Below, in pieces: positions 18,311 through 26,241 of a stretch of DNA of 52,891 bases. Each line of letters starts with the position of its first letter. Within the stretch, counting starts at the first letter, position 1. Origin of the DNA: an uncultured Draconibacterium sp. (GTDB lineage Bacteria; Bacteroidota; Bacteroidia; Bacteroidales; Prolixibacteraceae); the NCBI GenBank assembly GCA_947492175.1, contig CANLMQ010000040.1:1-52891 (forward strand), written 5' to 3'. The notes below the pieces were generated by a model that did no database searches, had not been told where the DNA came from, and saw only the letters and a list, made by a program, of their open reading frames with translations. Position numbers and translations under genes: made by a program.

Positions 18311-18403
18311 ATGGAACGCATTAAATTTGTAATCTATCTGGTCATTTTTGTTGCTGTGGTTTTTCTGATTATTAAGTACTGGAAAACAGGGCGCAAAAAT
18401 TAG
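18311..18403 (+). CDS. 30-residue single-span membrane peptide
   Basis: An ATG one base after the stop codon of the NlpC/P60 gene opens a 30-codon frame. The product has one hydrophobic helix (FVIYLVIFVAVVFLIIKYW) flanked by MERIK and a basic tail KTGRKN. The charge pattern, immediate spacing and perfect single-span topology support a translated small membrane protein coupled to the peptidase gene. No family is known to me. It could modulate a membrane partner or be a chance frame. Confidence 0.55.
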   Translation: MERIKFVIYLVIFVAVVFLIIKYWKTGRKN

Positions 18404-18467
18404 GTTTGTTACAGGTAATAATCGCCGTGTCCCAAAGTCTGGATGTATTCTTAATGGTCAATTTCAA

Positions 18468-18893
18468 ATGTATTCATACAAATATCCGCGTGCAGCTTTA
18501 ACTGTTGATTCAATTGTTTTTGTAAAAAAAGAAAGCTCGTTAAAAGTTCTGTTGATTGAAAGAGGCAGAGAACCTTTTAGAAATAAATGGGCACTTCCGG
18601 GTGGTTTTATCGAAATGAATGAAACCCTTGAAAAAGCATGTATCCGGGAACTGGAAGAAGAGACCGGTTTGGTATTGAATAAAATGAATCAATACAGAAC
18701 CTACGATGCAATTGACCGTGATCCTCGCCACCGTACCATATCCGTAGTTTTTTCAGCAGAAATTGAAATGGAAGCAAAAGTTACCGGCAGCGACGATGCA
18801 GCTCGTGCGGAGTGGTTTTCAATTGATAACTTACCCGAACTGGCTTTTGACCATGCTCAAATTCTTGAGGATTTTTTTAAGAAAGCAGATTGA
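18468..18893 (+). CDS. Nudix hydrolase (ADP-ribose pyrophosphatase-like)
   Basis: This 141-residue protein has a complete Nudix box: GGFIEMNETLEKACIRELEEETGL, with the REx(x)EE core and the following Gly. The N-terminal YPRAALTVDSIVFVKKESSLKVLLIERG and WALPGG segments are typical of the ADP-ribose pyrophosphatase/NrtR-like Nudix group of Bacteroidota. No extra winged-helix domain is present, so this is an enzyme rather than an NrtR regulator. The expected reaction is Mg-dependent hydrolysis of a nucleoside-diphosphate-X substrate. The precise substrate cannot be read. It lies 64 bases after the small peptide gene and converges with the C69 dipeptidase gene. Confidence 0.93.
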   Translation: MYSYKYPRAALTVDSIVFVKKESSLKVLLIERGREPFRNKWALPGGFIEMNETLEKACIRELEEETGLVLNKMNQYRTYDAIDRDPRHRTISVVFSAEIEMEAKVTGSDDAARAEWFSIDNLPELAFDHAQILEDFFKKAD

Positions 18894-18914
18894 AGTCGCT
18901 ACTAAATCAATTAG

Positions 18915-20540
18915 TTAGAATTTCCATTTCATTTTAATCCAAAGTTTGTCGCCAAGTTCCCACCAGCGGTTTATTGTGGAACGAATAGATGAATTGGAAT
19001 AATCGGTTAAAAACTCCCGGCAAAGTTTTGTTTCTTCACCCTTTGCTGCATTTTGTTTGTCCTGTTTGTACAAATCCATTGCACGATTTTCAATAAACTC
19101 AACTTCGTTAAAAACTTTGTCTTCGTATTTTTTTACCTCGGGCTCAACAATTTCTTTTCCAATTCCCCAGTTTACCATTGCCAAACGGCTGGTTCGTGTA
19201 AATGCCCACATGGCAGCCTGCCGGCTAAAATGTTTGTGCCCACAATAATTGTATGAGTCGGGTAAACTTAGGTTGCCACAATAAATAGGAACACGCGGAC
19301 TTAAACGCGGGACATCCAGCCCAAACCATATTTTCCCTCCGATTTCATCGGGTAAATCACTGCGGAGTTGGGCAATCCATGAATATGAGCAGTATTGTAC
19401 AGAAATGGGGCGATGGCGGATTACTGCATCTTTATCGAGCGAATTCAGCAGGTTTCTGCGGTCGGTTGAAAGCCAGGGATGCGCGGCCGGACTTACAATC
19501 GTGTCAACCACTACCAATTCACCGTCTTTGTTGCGTTTCTTTTTTGCAACTTTTAAATTCCTGATCATTTCAAACTCGGTACCATCGTATGTCTCTTTGT
19601 ATAATTTTGCTACATCACGAATGTTTACCTTTTTCTCCACCTTAACCGAAAATGGAAGTTCTTCGCTATCGTATTTTAAATTCAGACCGGGTGCCATTGC
19701 ATTTAAAACAAAGTACTCCCGAATATTAAATGGTTTTTCGCCACTGTAAGCCTTCCAAAACTTAAATGGTTCTTTGCCGTTCCAATATCCCTTTTTTTTA
19801 GCTACAGAAAAAACATTCTCCGAGGCCATGAAATAGTCTTTATTCTCAAGATCTAATTCTCCGATTCTTGAAATATTTGCAGAAATTCCGACATGATCAT
19901 CAGGAATGCGTTGGGCTGCCCAAACACCTCCTATATTATCAGGGCCTTCGCCAAAAATCTCTAGCTGCCATACTTCCTGTTTATCAGCAATTGTTATGCA
20001 TTCTCCGGCATCGGCATAACCGTATTCTTTAATTAGTTCACCAATCAGTTTTATAGCATCGCGTGCTGTGGTACAACGTTGCAAGGCAACCCGCTCCAGT
20101 TCCTCAATTAAGAACAATCCGTTTTTGTTTATTAACTCTTTTTTACCACTAATGGTAGTTTCTCCAATTGCCAGCTGTTTTTCGTTTATACACGGATAGG
20201 CAGTGTTCAGATAAGCATAGGTATTTTTTGCCTCAGGAATCTCGCCTTTTATTTCCAGGCCATCGTTGCTCCATGGAGTATGTGTATGCATGGTTCCCCA
20301 ATGTACCAGGTGCGTGGTATCTCTTTCGAAGTTTTGTGCCGGAACAAAGTTTAGCCAGGTGCGGTAATAGGCATCGCAGGTGTGTGCCGTTATTACAGAA
20401 CCATCATCGGTGGCAGCCTTGCCAAACATTATGCTGGTGCAGCTTTCGTTACGAAAAAGTTCTTCTTCCTGAGCATGGGAAAAGCCGGAAATGAACAATG
20501 CAAGAATAAAAAGAATGTAAAAACGAGCTAAACTGATCAT
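18915..20540 (-). CDS. C69-family dipeptidase, secreted
   Basis: The protein is 541 residues from the ATG at 20540, where a normal signal peptide begins (MISLARFYILFILALFISGFSHAQ). The longer frame upstream has no signal. The C69 peptidases (PepD family) are N-terminal nucleophile hydrolases activated by removal of a short propeptide. Here the nucleophile is Cys34 in NESCTSIMFGKAATDDGS, placed just after a short post-signal stretch. Further family marks are the TAHTCD segment, GECITIADKQEVWQLEIFG and DDHVGISANISRIG. It is likely a periplasmic or extracellular dipeptidase for peptide use. It is a single gene, converging with the Nudix gene 21 bases away. Confidence 0.92.
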   Translation of the reverse strand: MISLARFYILFILALFISGFSHAQEEELFRNESCTSIMFGKAATDDGSVITAHTCDAYYRTWLNFVPAQNFERDTTHLVHWGTMHTHTPWSNDGLEIKGEIPEAKNTYAYLNTAYPCINEKQLAIGETTISGKKELINKNGLFLIEELERVALQRCTTARDAIKLIGELIKEYGYADAGECITIADKQEVWQLEIFGEGPDNIGGVWAAQRIPDDHVGISANISRIGELDLENKDYFMASENVFSVAKKKGYWNGKEPFKFWKAYSGEKPFNIREYFVLNAMAPGLNLKYDSEELPFSVKVEKKVNIRDVAKLYKETYDGTEFEMIRNLKVAKKKRNKDGELVVVDTIVSPAAHPWLSTDRRNLLNSLDKDAVIRHRPISVQYCSYSWIAQLRSDLPDEIGGKIWFGLDVPRLSPRVPIYCGNLSLPDSYNYCGHKHFSRQAAMWAFTRTSRLAMVNWGIGKEIVEPEVKKYEDKVFNEVEFIENRAMDLYKQDKQNAAKGEETKLCREFLTDYSNSSIRSTINRWWELGDKLWIKMKWKF

Positions 20541-20673
20541 TGTATTTAATTTTAACAGAGTTTCAAAAATAGAAGAAAAACACTTGTAAACCATGTGAAT
20601 ATAAGAATAACCTGAGTTTGACGCAAAATTAGTGTTGCGGTGCGAAAGTCAAACAATTAGTGCTTCAACCCAT

Positions 20674-20924
20674 GCAACGACTTCTTTGGTTCAAACAATA
20701 ACCGCTCAGGTTTAAGCAACGACCTCTTCAGTTCAAGCAATAACCGCTCAGGTTTAAGCAACGACTTCTTCGGTTCAAACAATAACCGTTCAGGTTTAAG
20801 CAACGACCTCTTCAGTTCAAACAATAACCGCTCAGGTTTAAGCAACGACTTCTTCGGTTCAAACAATATCCGCTCAGGCTTAAGCAACGACCTCTTCCGT
20901 TCAAACAATAACGCTCAGGTTTAT
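20674..20924. repeat. Nested tandem repeat: 21-bp half-units, 42-bp units, 84-bp super-units
   Basis: Six copies of a 42-bp unit begin at 20674, 20716, 20758, 20800, 20842 and 20884. The last has lost one base. Units alternate between two types, one with ACTTCTTCGGTTC and one with ACCTCTTCAGTTC, giving three 84-bp super-units. Each 42-bp unit is itself two diverged 21-bp halves (starting CAACGAC and CAATAAC, with 13 of 21 positions equal). On the minus strand all copies stay open in one frame and read as heptapeptides of the type K-R-S-L-L-K-P / E-R-L-L-F-E-P. It lies in the 556-bp gap between the C69 and M28 peptidase genes. Confidence 0.9.
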
Positions 20925-21097
20925 GCAAAACTCTAAACTCTGAACTTTCCCACAGGTTAGGATTGATAAACTTATCTGCACCATTTCGGTTTAAACTGGT
21001 ATTCAGAAAATTTCTATGTACATGATCATTTTTAGACAAATACATTTTTAAGTATATTGCGCATCTTTTGTTGAAAGGAAAAATATTTTAATAAGTT

Positions 21098-22723
21098 ATG
21101 AAACACACTCTAATTATAATTCTGTTTTCAGGTTTTTATTTTTCATTATTCGCACAGGAATCGGGTAAAGAAAAAGGATTGACTACGATCAATGAGAAAG
21201 TAATTCAGGCTCAACTGGAGTTTTTGGCATCTGACTGGATGGAGGGGCGCGAAGCCGGAACTGCAGGTAATTACCTGGCAGGTGATTATCTGGCGAGTTT
21301 ATTTAAATTGTACGGATTGGAAGCCGGAGGCGACCAGGTAAATTTCGTCCCCAATCGTTACCAGAAGTTACTTGGTGCAAAAAACGAAAATTATAACGGA
21401 TATCATCAGGACTTTTCGGCCATTAATGTCCGCCCATCTGAAAAACAAAACATTAGCCTTACCCGGGATAATCGCGTAATTCGATTTCAGCATAAAACCG
21501 ACTTTCGGGTTTCGGGTATCACCCAAAGTCAAGCCTTAAAGGCAGGAGTTGTATTTGTCGGCTACGGTATTGAGAATAGTGAGTTGGGCCTGGATGATTT
21601 TAAAGATACGGACGTTGACAGGAAGATTGTAGTTCGGTTGGCAGGACTACCGGGCGATTTCGATCGGCAGTCGAAAGCAGCGAAAGTTGTTGCAGAAAAG
21701 AAAATTTCGATAAGCACGCGAGAAAAAAACAAGGTAGCGTTTGAAAAAGGGGCACTTGCAGTATTGGAATACAACCCGAATAAAAATGAGCAAAATACCT
21801 GGAAAGCAAACGAAGCCTATCGATTTAATGAGGCAATGTTTGAAGGCGATACAAAACCGGAAAGTTTTTACGATCAAAGGTTGCGACTGCCTTTTGACGG
21901 ACATACTTCGCCTGTAATTTCAATCTCGAAACAAATGCTTGAAGCTATTTTGGAAGGATCTGCTGTGACAATTGAAGATGCAGTTGCCAGTGCCGAGAAT
22001 TTAAAAAGCAGTTCTGCAGAAATTGAAGGAGAGCTTAAACTCGACCTAAATGCGCAAACAAAAGTACTTGGACTTCGGAATATTTTAGGAATAATAGAAG
22101 GTGAAAATCCTGATAAAATAATGGTAGTTGGTGCTCACTACGATCACCTTGGAAAATACAACGGACACATATTTAACGGTGCAGACGATAACGGCTCGGG
22201 TGTAGTTGCGGTTACAACAATTGCCAAAGCTTTTATGGAATCGGGAATTAAACCCAAATGCACAATTTTATTTGCACTATGGGACGGGGAGGAGAGAGGA
22301 TTACTCGGCTCGCGTTATTTTATCGACTCTTTTGAAGAGATGGATAAAGTTGTTCTGTACCTGAATTTCGATATGGTAGGAAGAAATGGTTCGCCGGATG
22401 CCCCCGGTAATAAAGTGGCCATGATTTACACAAAAGCTTATTCTGGTTTGGAAAAAACATCGAAAAAGAACATTAAAAACTTCGGATTAAACTTAGATGT
22501 GAATTTTAGTGCCACCGAGAATCCTACCGGCGGAAGCGATAACAGTGGTTTTGCGAAAAAGGATATTCCGATTTTCTGGTTTCACACGGGCGGGCACACC
22601 GATTATCACCAGGCATCGGACCATGTTGAACTAATTAATTGGCAGAAACTGGAAGATATAATCAAACTCAGTTACCTTGATATGTGGGAATTTGCCAATA
22701 ATCCGGAACTACTAAAAAATTAA
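21098..22723 (+). CDS. M28-family zinc aminopeptidase with PA insert, secreted
   Basis: This 541-residue secreted enzyme has a signal peptide (cleaved near Ala19 in YFSLFAQ). The N-terminal region includes the EFLASDWMEGREAGTAGNYLAGDYLASLF block typical of Bacteroidota M28 peptidases. Residues about 120-280 are a PA-like insertion (VVFVGYGIENSELGLDDFK...VVRLAGLPGD). The zinc site is complete: GAHYDHLG, GADDNGSGV, DGEERGLLGS, LNFDMVGR and a final His in WFHTGGHTDYHQASDH. It releases N-terminal amino acids or dipeptides from peptides outside the cytoplasm. It is a single gene converging with the molybdenum cofactor operon. Confidence 0.94.
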   Translation: MKHTLIIILFSGFYFSLFAQESGKEKGLTTINEKVIQAQLEFLASDWMEGREAGTAGNYLAGDYLASLFKLYGLEAGGDQVNFVPNRYQKLLGAKNENYNGYHQDFSAINVRPSEKQNISLTRDNRVIRFQHKTDFRVSGITQSQALKAGVVFVGYGIENSELGLDDFKDTDVDRKIVVRLAGLPGDFDRQSKAAKVVAEKKISISTREKNKVAFEKGALAVLEYNPNKNEQNTWKANEAYRFNEAMFEGDTKPESFYDQRLRLPFDGHTSPVISISKQMLEAILEGSAVTIEDAVASAENLKSSSAEIEGELKLDLNAQTKVLGLRNILGIIEGENPDKIMVVGAHYDHLGKYNGHIFNGADDNGSGVVAVTTIAKAFMESGIKPKCTILFALWDGEERGLLGSRYFIDSFEEMDKVVLYLNFDMVGRNGSPDAPGNKVAMIYTKAYSGLEKTSKKNIKNFGLNLDVNFSATENPTGGSDNSGFAKKDIPIFWFHTGGHTDYHQASDHVELINWQKLEDIIKLSYLDMWEFANNPELLKN

Positions 22724-22759
22724 TCAGGAAGTATGTTATAGAAAACCGGTGGTTTCCTG

Positions 22760-23698
22760 CTAATGGCTGTCGATTCCGTGTAGCATTAAAAATGAATGCA
22801 TCAGAATTTTTTGAATTTCACTTAGGTATTCATTAACTGCTTTTGTACTTCCGGGTAGCGAGAAAATTAGCGTTTTGTTTTTAACACCTGCAATGGAACG
22901 ACTTAGCAACGCATTGGGTTTTTCTGCACCGTATTTTAACCGGATCATGTCCATAATTCCCGGAATTTCAACATCGATAAAACCGGCTATTAGTTTTGGT
23001 GCAATATCGCGCGGGCCAATGCCGGTGCTACCTGTGGTGTATATGATGTCGTAGTTATCTTTTATTGCCGATTCAAGTTCATTTAAAAGCATTTCTTTTT
23101 CATCGGGAATAACTGTACGGTTTGTTTCGCAAAGGTAGTTCTGGCCTTTAAACCAGTCTTTGCTCAGCTTTTCAATCAGGGGACCGCTTTTGTCTTTGTA
23201 AACGCCTTCAAATGCACGGTCGCTGAGTGTAAGTACTTTAATGCGGAATGTTTTGGGAACGTACTTTAGTTCATCATTTTCAGTTAGTTTTCCAGGTTGA
23301 ATTACCCTGCAGAAAATACCTTCCTTGGGCATTACACAATTTCCGGTTAACTGAAATATTTCGCAATTGGTACCATGGCATTTTTTACCGATCTGGGTAA
23401 CTTCCATCTCCACATTATTCGAAATAAAACGGTCGAAAGGTTTTGTTAAATGTACCGGAAATCCCTGTGTTGTAATATTTTCAGCAAATTCGCCGTAATT
23501 AATTTTTCGGCCCAGTTCGTTCTCAAAACTTTCAATGCTCTCGGCGGCCAGCAAACTTACCTGACGGTGCCATTTACCGGCATGTGCATCGCCTTCAATT
23601 CCTTCATTAGTTAAAGTAATTTCATTGCGGGGAGTTTTTATGGTTCCTTTTTTTTCTGAAATATTCAGCGATTTTATGGTGCAGGTTTTTTTCTCCAT
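22760..23698 (-). CDS. MOSC domain-MogA fusion (molybdenum cofactor biosynthesis)
   Basis: The 312-residue protein joins two domains. Residues 1-145 are a MOSC domain (ITLTNEGIEGDAHAGKWHRQVSLLA, with Cys residues in GKKCHGTNCEIF and NCVMPKEGIFCRVI), a fold that binds or carries sulfur or Moco. Residues 150-312 are a MogA/MoaB-type molybdopterin adenylyltransferase (VLTLSDRAFEGVYKDKSGPLI, TTGSTGIGPRDIAP, LPGSTKAVNEYL). It is the last gene of the Moco operon, 135 bases after moaC. MogA activates molybdopterin with AMP before MoeA inserts molybdate, so its place beside moeA fits. The fused MOSC part could deliver or test cofactor. Confidence 0.92.
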   Translation of the reverse strand: MEKKTCTIKSLNISEKKGTIKTPRNEITLTNEGIEGDAHAGKWHRQVSLLAAESIESFENELGRKINYGEFAENITTQGFPVHLTKPFDRFISNNVEMEVTQIGKKCHGTNCEIFQLTGNCVMPKEGIFCRVIQPGKLTENDELKYVPKTFRIKVLTLSDRAFEGVYKDKSGPLIEKLSKDWFKGQNYLCETNRTVIPDEKEMLLNELESAIKDNYDIIYTTGSTGIGPRDIAPKLIAGFIDVEIPGIMDMIRLKYGAEKPNALLSRSIAGVKNKTLIFSLPGSTKAVNEYLSEIQKILMHSFLMLHGIDSH

Positions 23699-23790
23699 TA
23701 TATTTTAAATTCTCTGTTAAATTATATTCTCACTATTTTGTGATTTTATGTGACGTTTTTCTAATTGGCTAAAATCAATATGTCGCAAAT

Positions 23791-23826
23791 GTCTGATAGT
23801 CTGAAATCTGAAAATCTAACGATCTG
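23791..23826. repeat. Short degenerate array of TCTGA words
   Basis: Five TCT-containing words (TCTGATA, TCTGAAA, TCTGAAAA, TCTAACGA, TCTG) follow each other with spacing 8, 7, 8 and 8. It lies between moaC and the MOSC-MogA gene. Similar short heptamer runs are a habit of Bacteroidota intergenic DNA. No function can be assigned. Confidence 0.5.
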
Positions 23827-23833
23827 TTATTTC

Positions 23834-24280
23834 TTAAACTTTTTCTTTAAAATCTAATTTTATGTTGCTTAATTCCATTTGTTTATCAACGGCTTTACAC
23901 ATGTCGTAAATTGTTAGCAGAGCCACATTAACGGCAGTTAAAGCTTCCATTTCAACACCGGTTTGTCCAATGCATTTGGTCGTGCTTTTAACTTCAACGC
24001 CATTTTCCTGTACCGTTGCTTTTACTTCAACTTTGGTTAGCTGCAAGGGGTGGCAAAGCGGAATTAAACGCGACGTTTCTTTGGCAGCTTGTATTCCGGC
24101 AATTTCGGCAATTGTAATTACATCGCCTTTCTTTATCAGGCTTTCGTTAATCAGTTTTACCGTTTCGGGTTGTAAGCGGATAAAACCCGATGCCTTTGCT
24201 GTCCGTACCTGTTGTGGTTTATTACCAACGTCAACCATGTTGGCTTTGCCATCGTTGTTTATATGCGATAGTTTACTCAT
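23834..24280 (-). CDS. moaC: Cyclic pyranopterin monophosphate synthase MoaC
   Basis: The 148-residue protein starts at the ATG at 24280 (MSKLSHINNDGKANMVDVGNKPQ), the normal MoaC start. The longer frame lies inside moaA. MoaC converts the 3',8-cyclo-GTP product of MoaA to cyclic pyranopterin monophosphate. Conserved blocks are MVDVG, RTAKASGFIRL, KGDVITIAEIAGIQAAKETSRLIPLCHPL with the catalytic His-Pro, and GVEMEALTAVNVALLTIYDMCKAVDK. It starts two bases after the moaA stop codon with a perfect GGAGG ribosome-binding site inside the end of moaA, a sign of translational coupling. Confidence 0.97.
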   Translation of the reverse strand: MSKLSHINNDGKANMVDVGNKPQQVRTAKASGFIRLQPETVKLINESLIKKGDVITIAEIAGIQAAKETSRLIPLCHPLQLTKVEVKATVQENGVEVKSTTKCIGQTGVEMEALTAVNVALLTIYDMCKAVDKQMELSNIKLDFKEKV

Positions 24281-24281
24281 T

Positions 24282-25082
24282 TTATCCTCCGATATTTGAA
24301 AATTCGTGTGTTGATGTGCCAATTCCTTTTTCCGGTTTAAACTGAACGGCTTGTTTAAAAGCTTCTTCAATGCCCAATTCCCGGGTGCTGTAACGTAATT
24401 CAGAATGAAGACAGGGGACAATAAAGCCGTCGGAAGTTAAACGCAGGCGGTTACAAATCCCGCAAATTCCGCCTTCCCCTCCTTCAACGGAATAAAATTC
24501 TCCGGTTCGTAAATCCATTTGACGAATAAAACGAAGTTTCAGATTTTTCGTTTTGCAAAAGTCTTTAACCGCTTGCTCGTCTGCTTTATTTTCTCCCGGT
24601 ATTCGTACAAAGTTTATTTTTACCGGGAGTAATTCCGCTTCCAGTGCAGCGTCAATGCCCTTTAAAACATCAGCCAGTTCCCCAATACGAGTAATTTTTC
24701 TGAATTTTACCGGATCAAGCGTATCCAGACTGATATTTACTCGTTTCAATCCTGCTTCTTTTAACTGTTTGGCATATTTTGGTAGTAATACTCCGTTTGT
24801 TGTTAAACCAATGTCGGTGATTTCAGGAATGCCGGAAAGCATTTTTACAAGCTCGGGTAAATCTTTACGAACCAGCGGTTCGCCGCCTGTTAAACGTATT
24901 TTTGTCAGCCCCAGTTTGGTGCCCGTTTTTACAATCTCAATTATTTCATCGAATGATAAAATATCTTCATGTTTTTTTAGCGGCACACCTTCGGCAGGCA
25001 TACAATATTCGCAGCGAAAATTGCAGCGGTCGGTTACAGAAATACGCAGGTAATTAATATGTCGGTTATAGCGGTCTAACAT
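24282..25082 (-). CDS. moaA: GTP 3',8-cyclase MoaA (short form)
   Basis: This radical SAM enzyme starts at the ATG at 25082 (MLDRYNRHINYLRISVTDRCN), 266 residues, shorter than the usual 320-330. The first iron-sulfur site is RCNFRCEYC (Cx3Cx2C), with the SAM motif LTGGEPLVRKD. The C-terminal second cluster is kept as CGICNRLRLTSDGFIVPC (Cx2Cx13C). The protein ends in Gly-Gly, the tail needed for GTP cyclisation in characterised MoaA. The missing part is the loop region between the barrel and the second cluster, here shortened to VEGGEGGICGIC. A compact form of this kind is familiar from anaerobes. Its start overlaps moeA by 17 bases. Confidence 0.93.
   Translation of the reverse strand: MLDRYNRHINYLRISVTDRCNFRCEYCMPAEGVPLKKHEDILSFDEIIEIVKTGTKLGLTKIRLTGGEPLVRKDLPELVKMLSGIPEITDIGLTTNGVLLPKYAKQLKEAGLKRVNISLDTLDPVKFRKITRIGELADVLKGIDAALEAELLPVKINFVRIPGENKADEQAVKDFCKTKNLKLRFIRQMDLRTGEFYSVEGGEGGICGICNRLRLTSDGFIVPCLHSELRYSTRELGIEEAFKQAVQFKPEKGIGTSTHEFSNIGG
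24286..24290 (-). promoter_or_regulatory. GGAGG ribosome-binding site of moaC, inside the moaA Gly-Gly codons
   Basis: On the minus strand the moaA end reads ATC GGA GGA TAA, then A and the moaC ATG. The GGAGG lies five bases before the moaC start, and the same bases encode the functional Gly-Gly tail of MoaA. Strong Shine-Dalgarno sites are uncommon in Bacteroidota. Confidence 0.8.
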
Positions 25083-26241
25083 AAGCCATTTCACCTTTTT
25101 TAATACTGGTTTCGCCTAAAGGAACTTCCAAAAGGGCGTTGGCAAAAGTAAGTGCATTTATATGTGCCGATCCATGATACGGAACTTCTAAAATGTCTCC
25201 TTCATCACCAATAATTGTTGGTACTATTCCAAACCGATCGGCCCTTTTGCGCGAATAATCAAAACTCATAAGCGCTTTAATCCGCAGCGGTTTGTATTCG
25301 GCTCCTAGAATTTTATAGATTGAAGGTTTAACCAGAAATTCGAATTGCATAAGCGATGACACAGGATTTCCGGATAAACCAAAACAATATTTATTTCCTT
25401 TTTGCGAAAAACTCATAGGATTTCCCGGTTTCATTCCGGTCGTGTCCCAGAAAACAGTAAACTCCTGCTCTTTCAGTATTTCAGGAATAAAATCGAAGTC
25501 GCCAAAGGAAGCACCACCAGTAAAAAATACGATATCGTTGTGTTTTAAAGCCTGTTTAAAAATGCTGGTAAGCTTTTCATAATCGTCTGATATCAGTTGG
25601 TTTTCAGTTACCTCAAGATTCATTTTCCGGAGTTGGGTAAGCAGCTGACTGGCGTTGCTGTTACGTATCTTACCCGGCAGAGGTTTTTCATCAGGTGAAA
25701 CCAATTCGCTGCCCGTGGCAATTATGGAAATTTTGGGCAATGCCGATACTTTTACTTTAGTATATCCGGCGCCTGCCAGAACTGCCATTTGGGAAACATT
25801 GACGATGGTGCCTTTTTTTAGAAGAATATCGCCTTTTTGATAATCCTCTCCCTGGTAGCAAATATTTTTTGCCGTTTTCTGATTTGTACAAAGTATCTTG
25901 TTGGTGCCGTGGTTTTCCGAATCTTCCACTTTAAAAACACAGTCGCAACCACTGGGTACCGGGGCACCGGTCATTATTTTTGAACACTGATTTTTACCCA
26001 CTTGTTTTGTAGGCATCATTCCGGCATGCAGAACTTCCAAAACTTCCAGTTCGTTACCAATGTCTTCCACATGACAGGCATACCCATCCATTGCCGATTT
26101 GTGAAAAGGCGGCATGTCCATATCTGCCAGCACATCTTCCTGAAGAATCCTGTTAAAAGCATCTTTTAAAGCGACTTCCTCTGTTTTAAAATCGGCCGGG
26201 AGCTGTGCAATCAGTTGTTGTATTTTGTTAAACTTACTCAT
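25066..26241 (-). CDS. moeA: Molybdopterin molybdenumtransferase MoeA
   Basis: The 391-residue enzyme inserts molybdate into adenylated molybdopterin. Family blocks are the N-terminal EEVALKDAFNRILQEDVLADMDMPPFHKSAMDGYA, the MTGAPVPSGCDCVFKVED segment, the MoeA/MogA core with IIATGSELVSPDEKPLPGKIRNSNA, a TGGASFGDFDFIPE loop and KPGNPMSF, and a C-terminal domain with GLSGNPVSSLMQFE. It overlaps the MobB-like gene by eight bases upstream and moaA by 17 bases downstream, consistent with a tightly coupled operon. Confidence 0.96.
   Translation of the reverse strand: MSKFNKIQQLIAQLPADFKTEEVALKDAFNRILQEDVLADMDMPPFHKSAMDGYACHVEDIGNELEVLEVLHAGMMPTKQVGKNQCSKIMTGAPVPSGCDCVFKVEDSENHGTNKILCTNQKTAKNICYQGEDYQKGDILLKKGTIVNVSQMAVLAGAGYTKVKVSALPKISIIATGSELVSPDEKPLPGKIRNSNASQLLTQLRKMNLEVTENQLISDDYEKLTSIFKQALKHNDIVFFTGGASFGDFDFIPEILKEQEFTVFWDTTGMKPGNPMSFSQKGNKYCFGLSGNPVSSLMQFEFLVKPSIYKILGAEYKPLRIKALMSFDYSRKRADRFGIVPTIIGDEGDILEVPYHGSAHINALTFANALLEVPLGETSIKKGEMAYVRPL

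Noticed and set aside
20657..20908. Minus-strand frame of 83 codons across the tandem repeat as a protein-coding gene
   Set aside because: The frame is explained by the 42-bp period being a multiple of three. There is no ribosome-binding site, signal or non-repeated coding part. Recorded as a repeat with coding potential instead.
20674..20924. CRISPR array
   Set aside because: Units follow each other directly with no unique spacers, and no cas genes are near.
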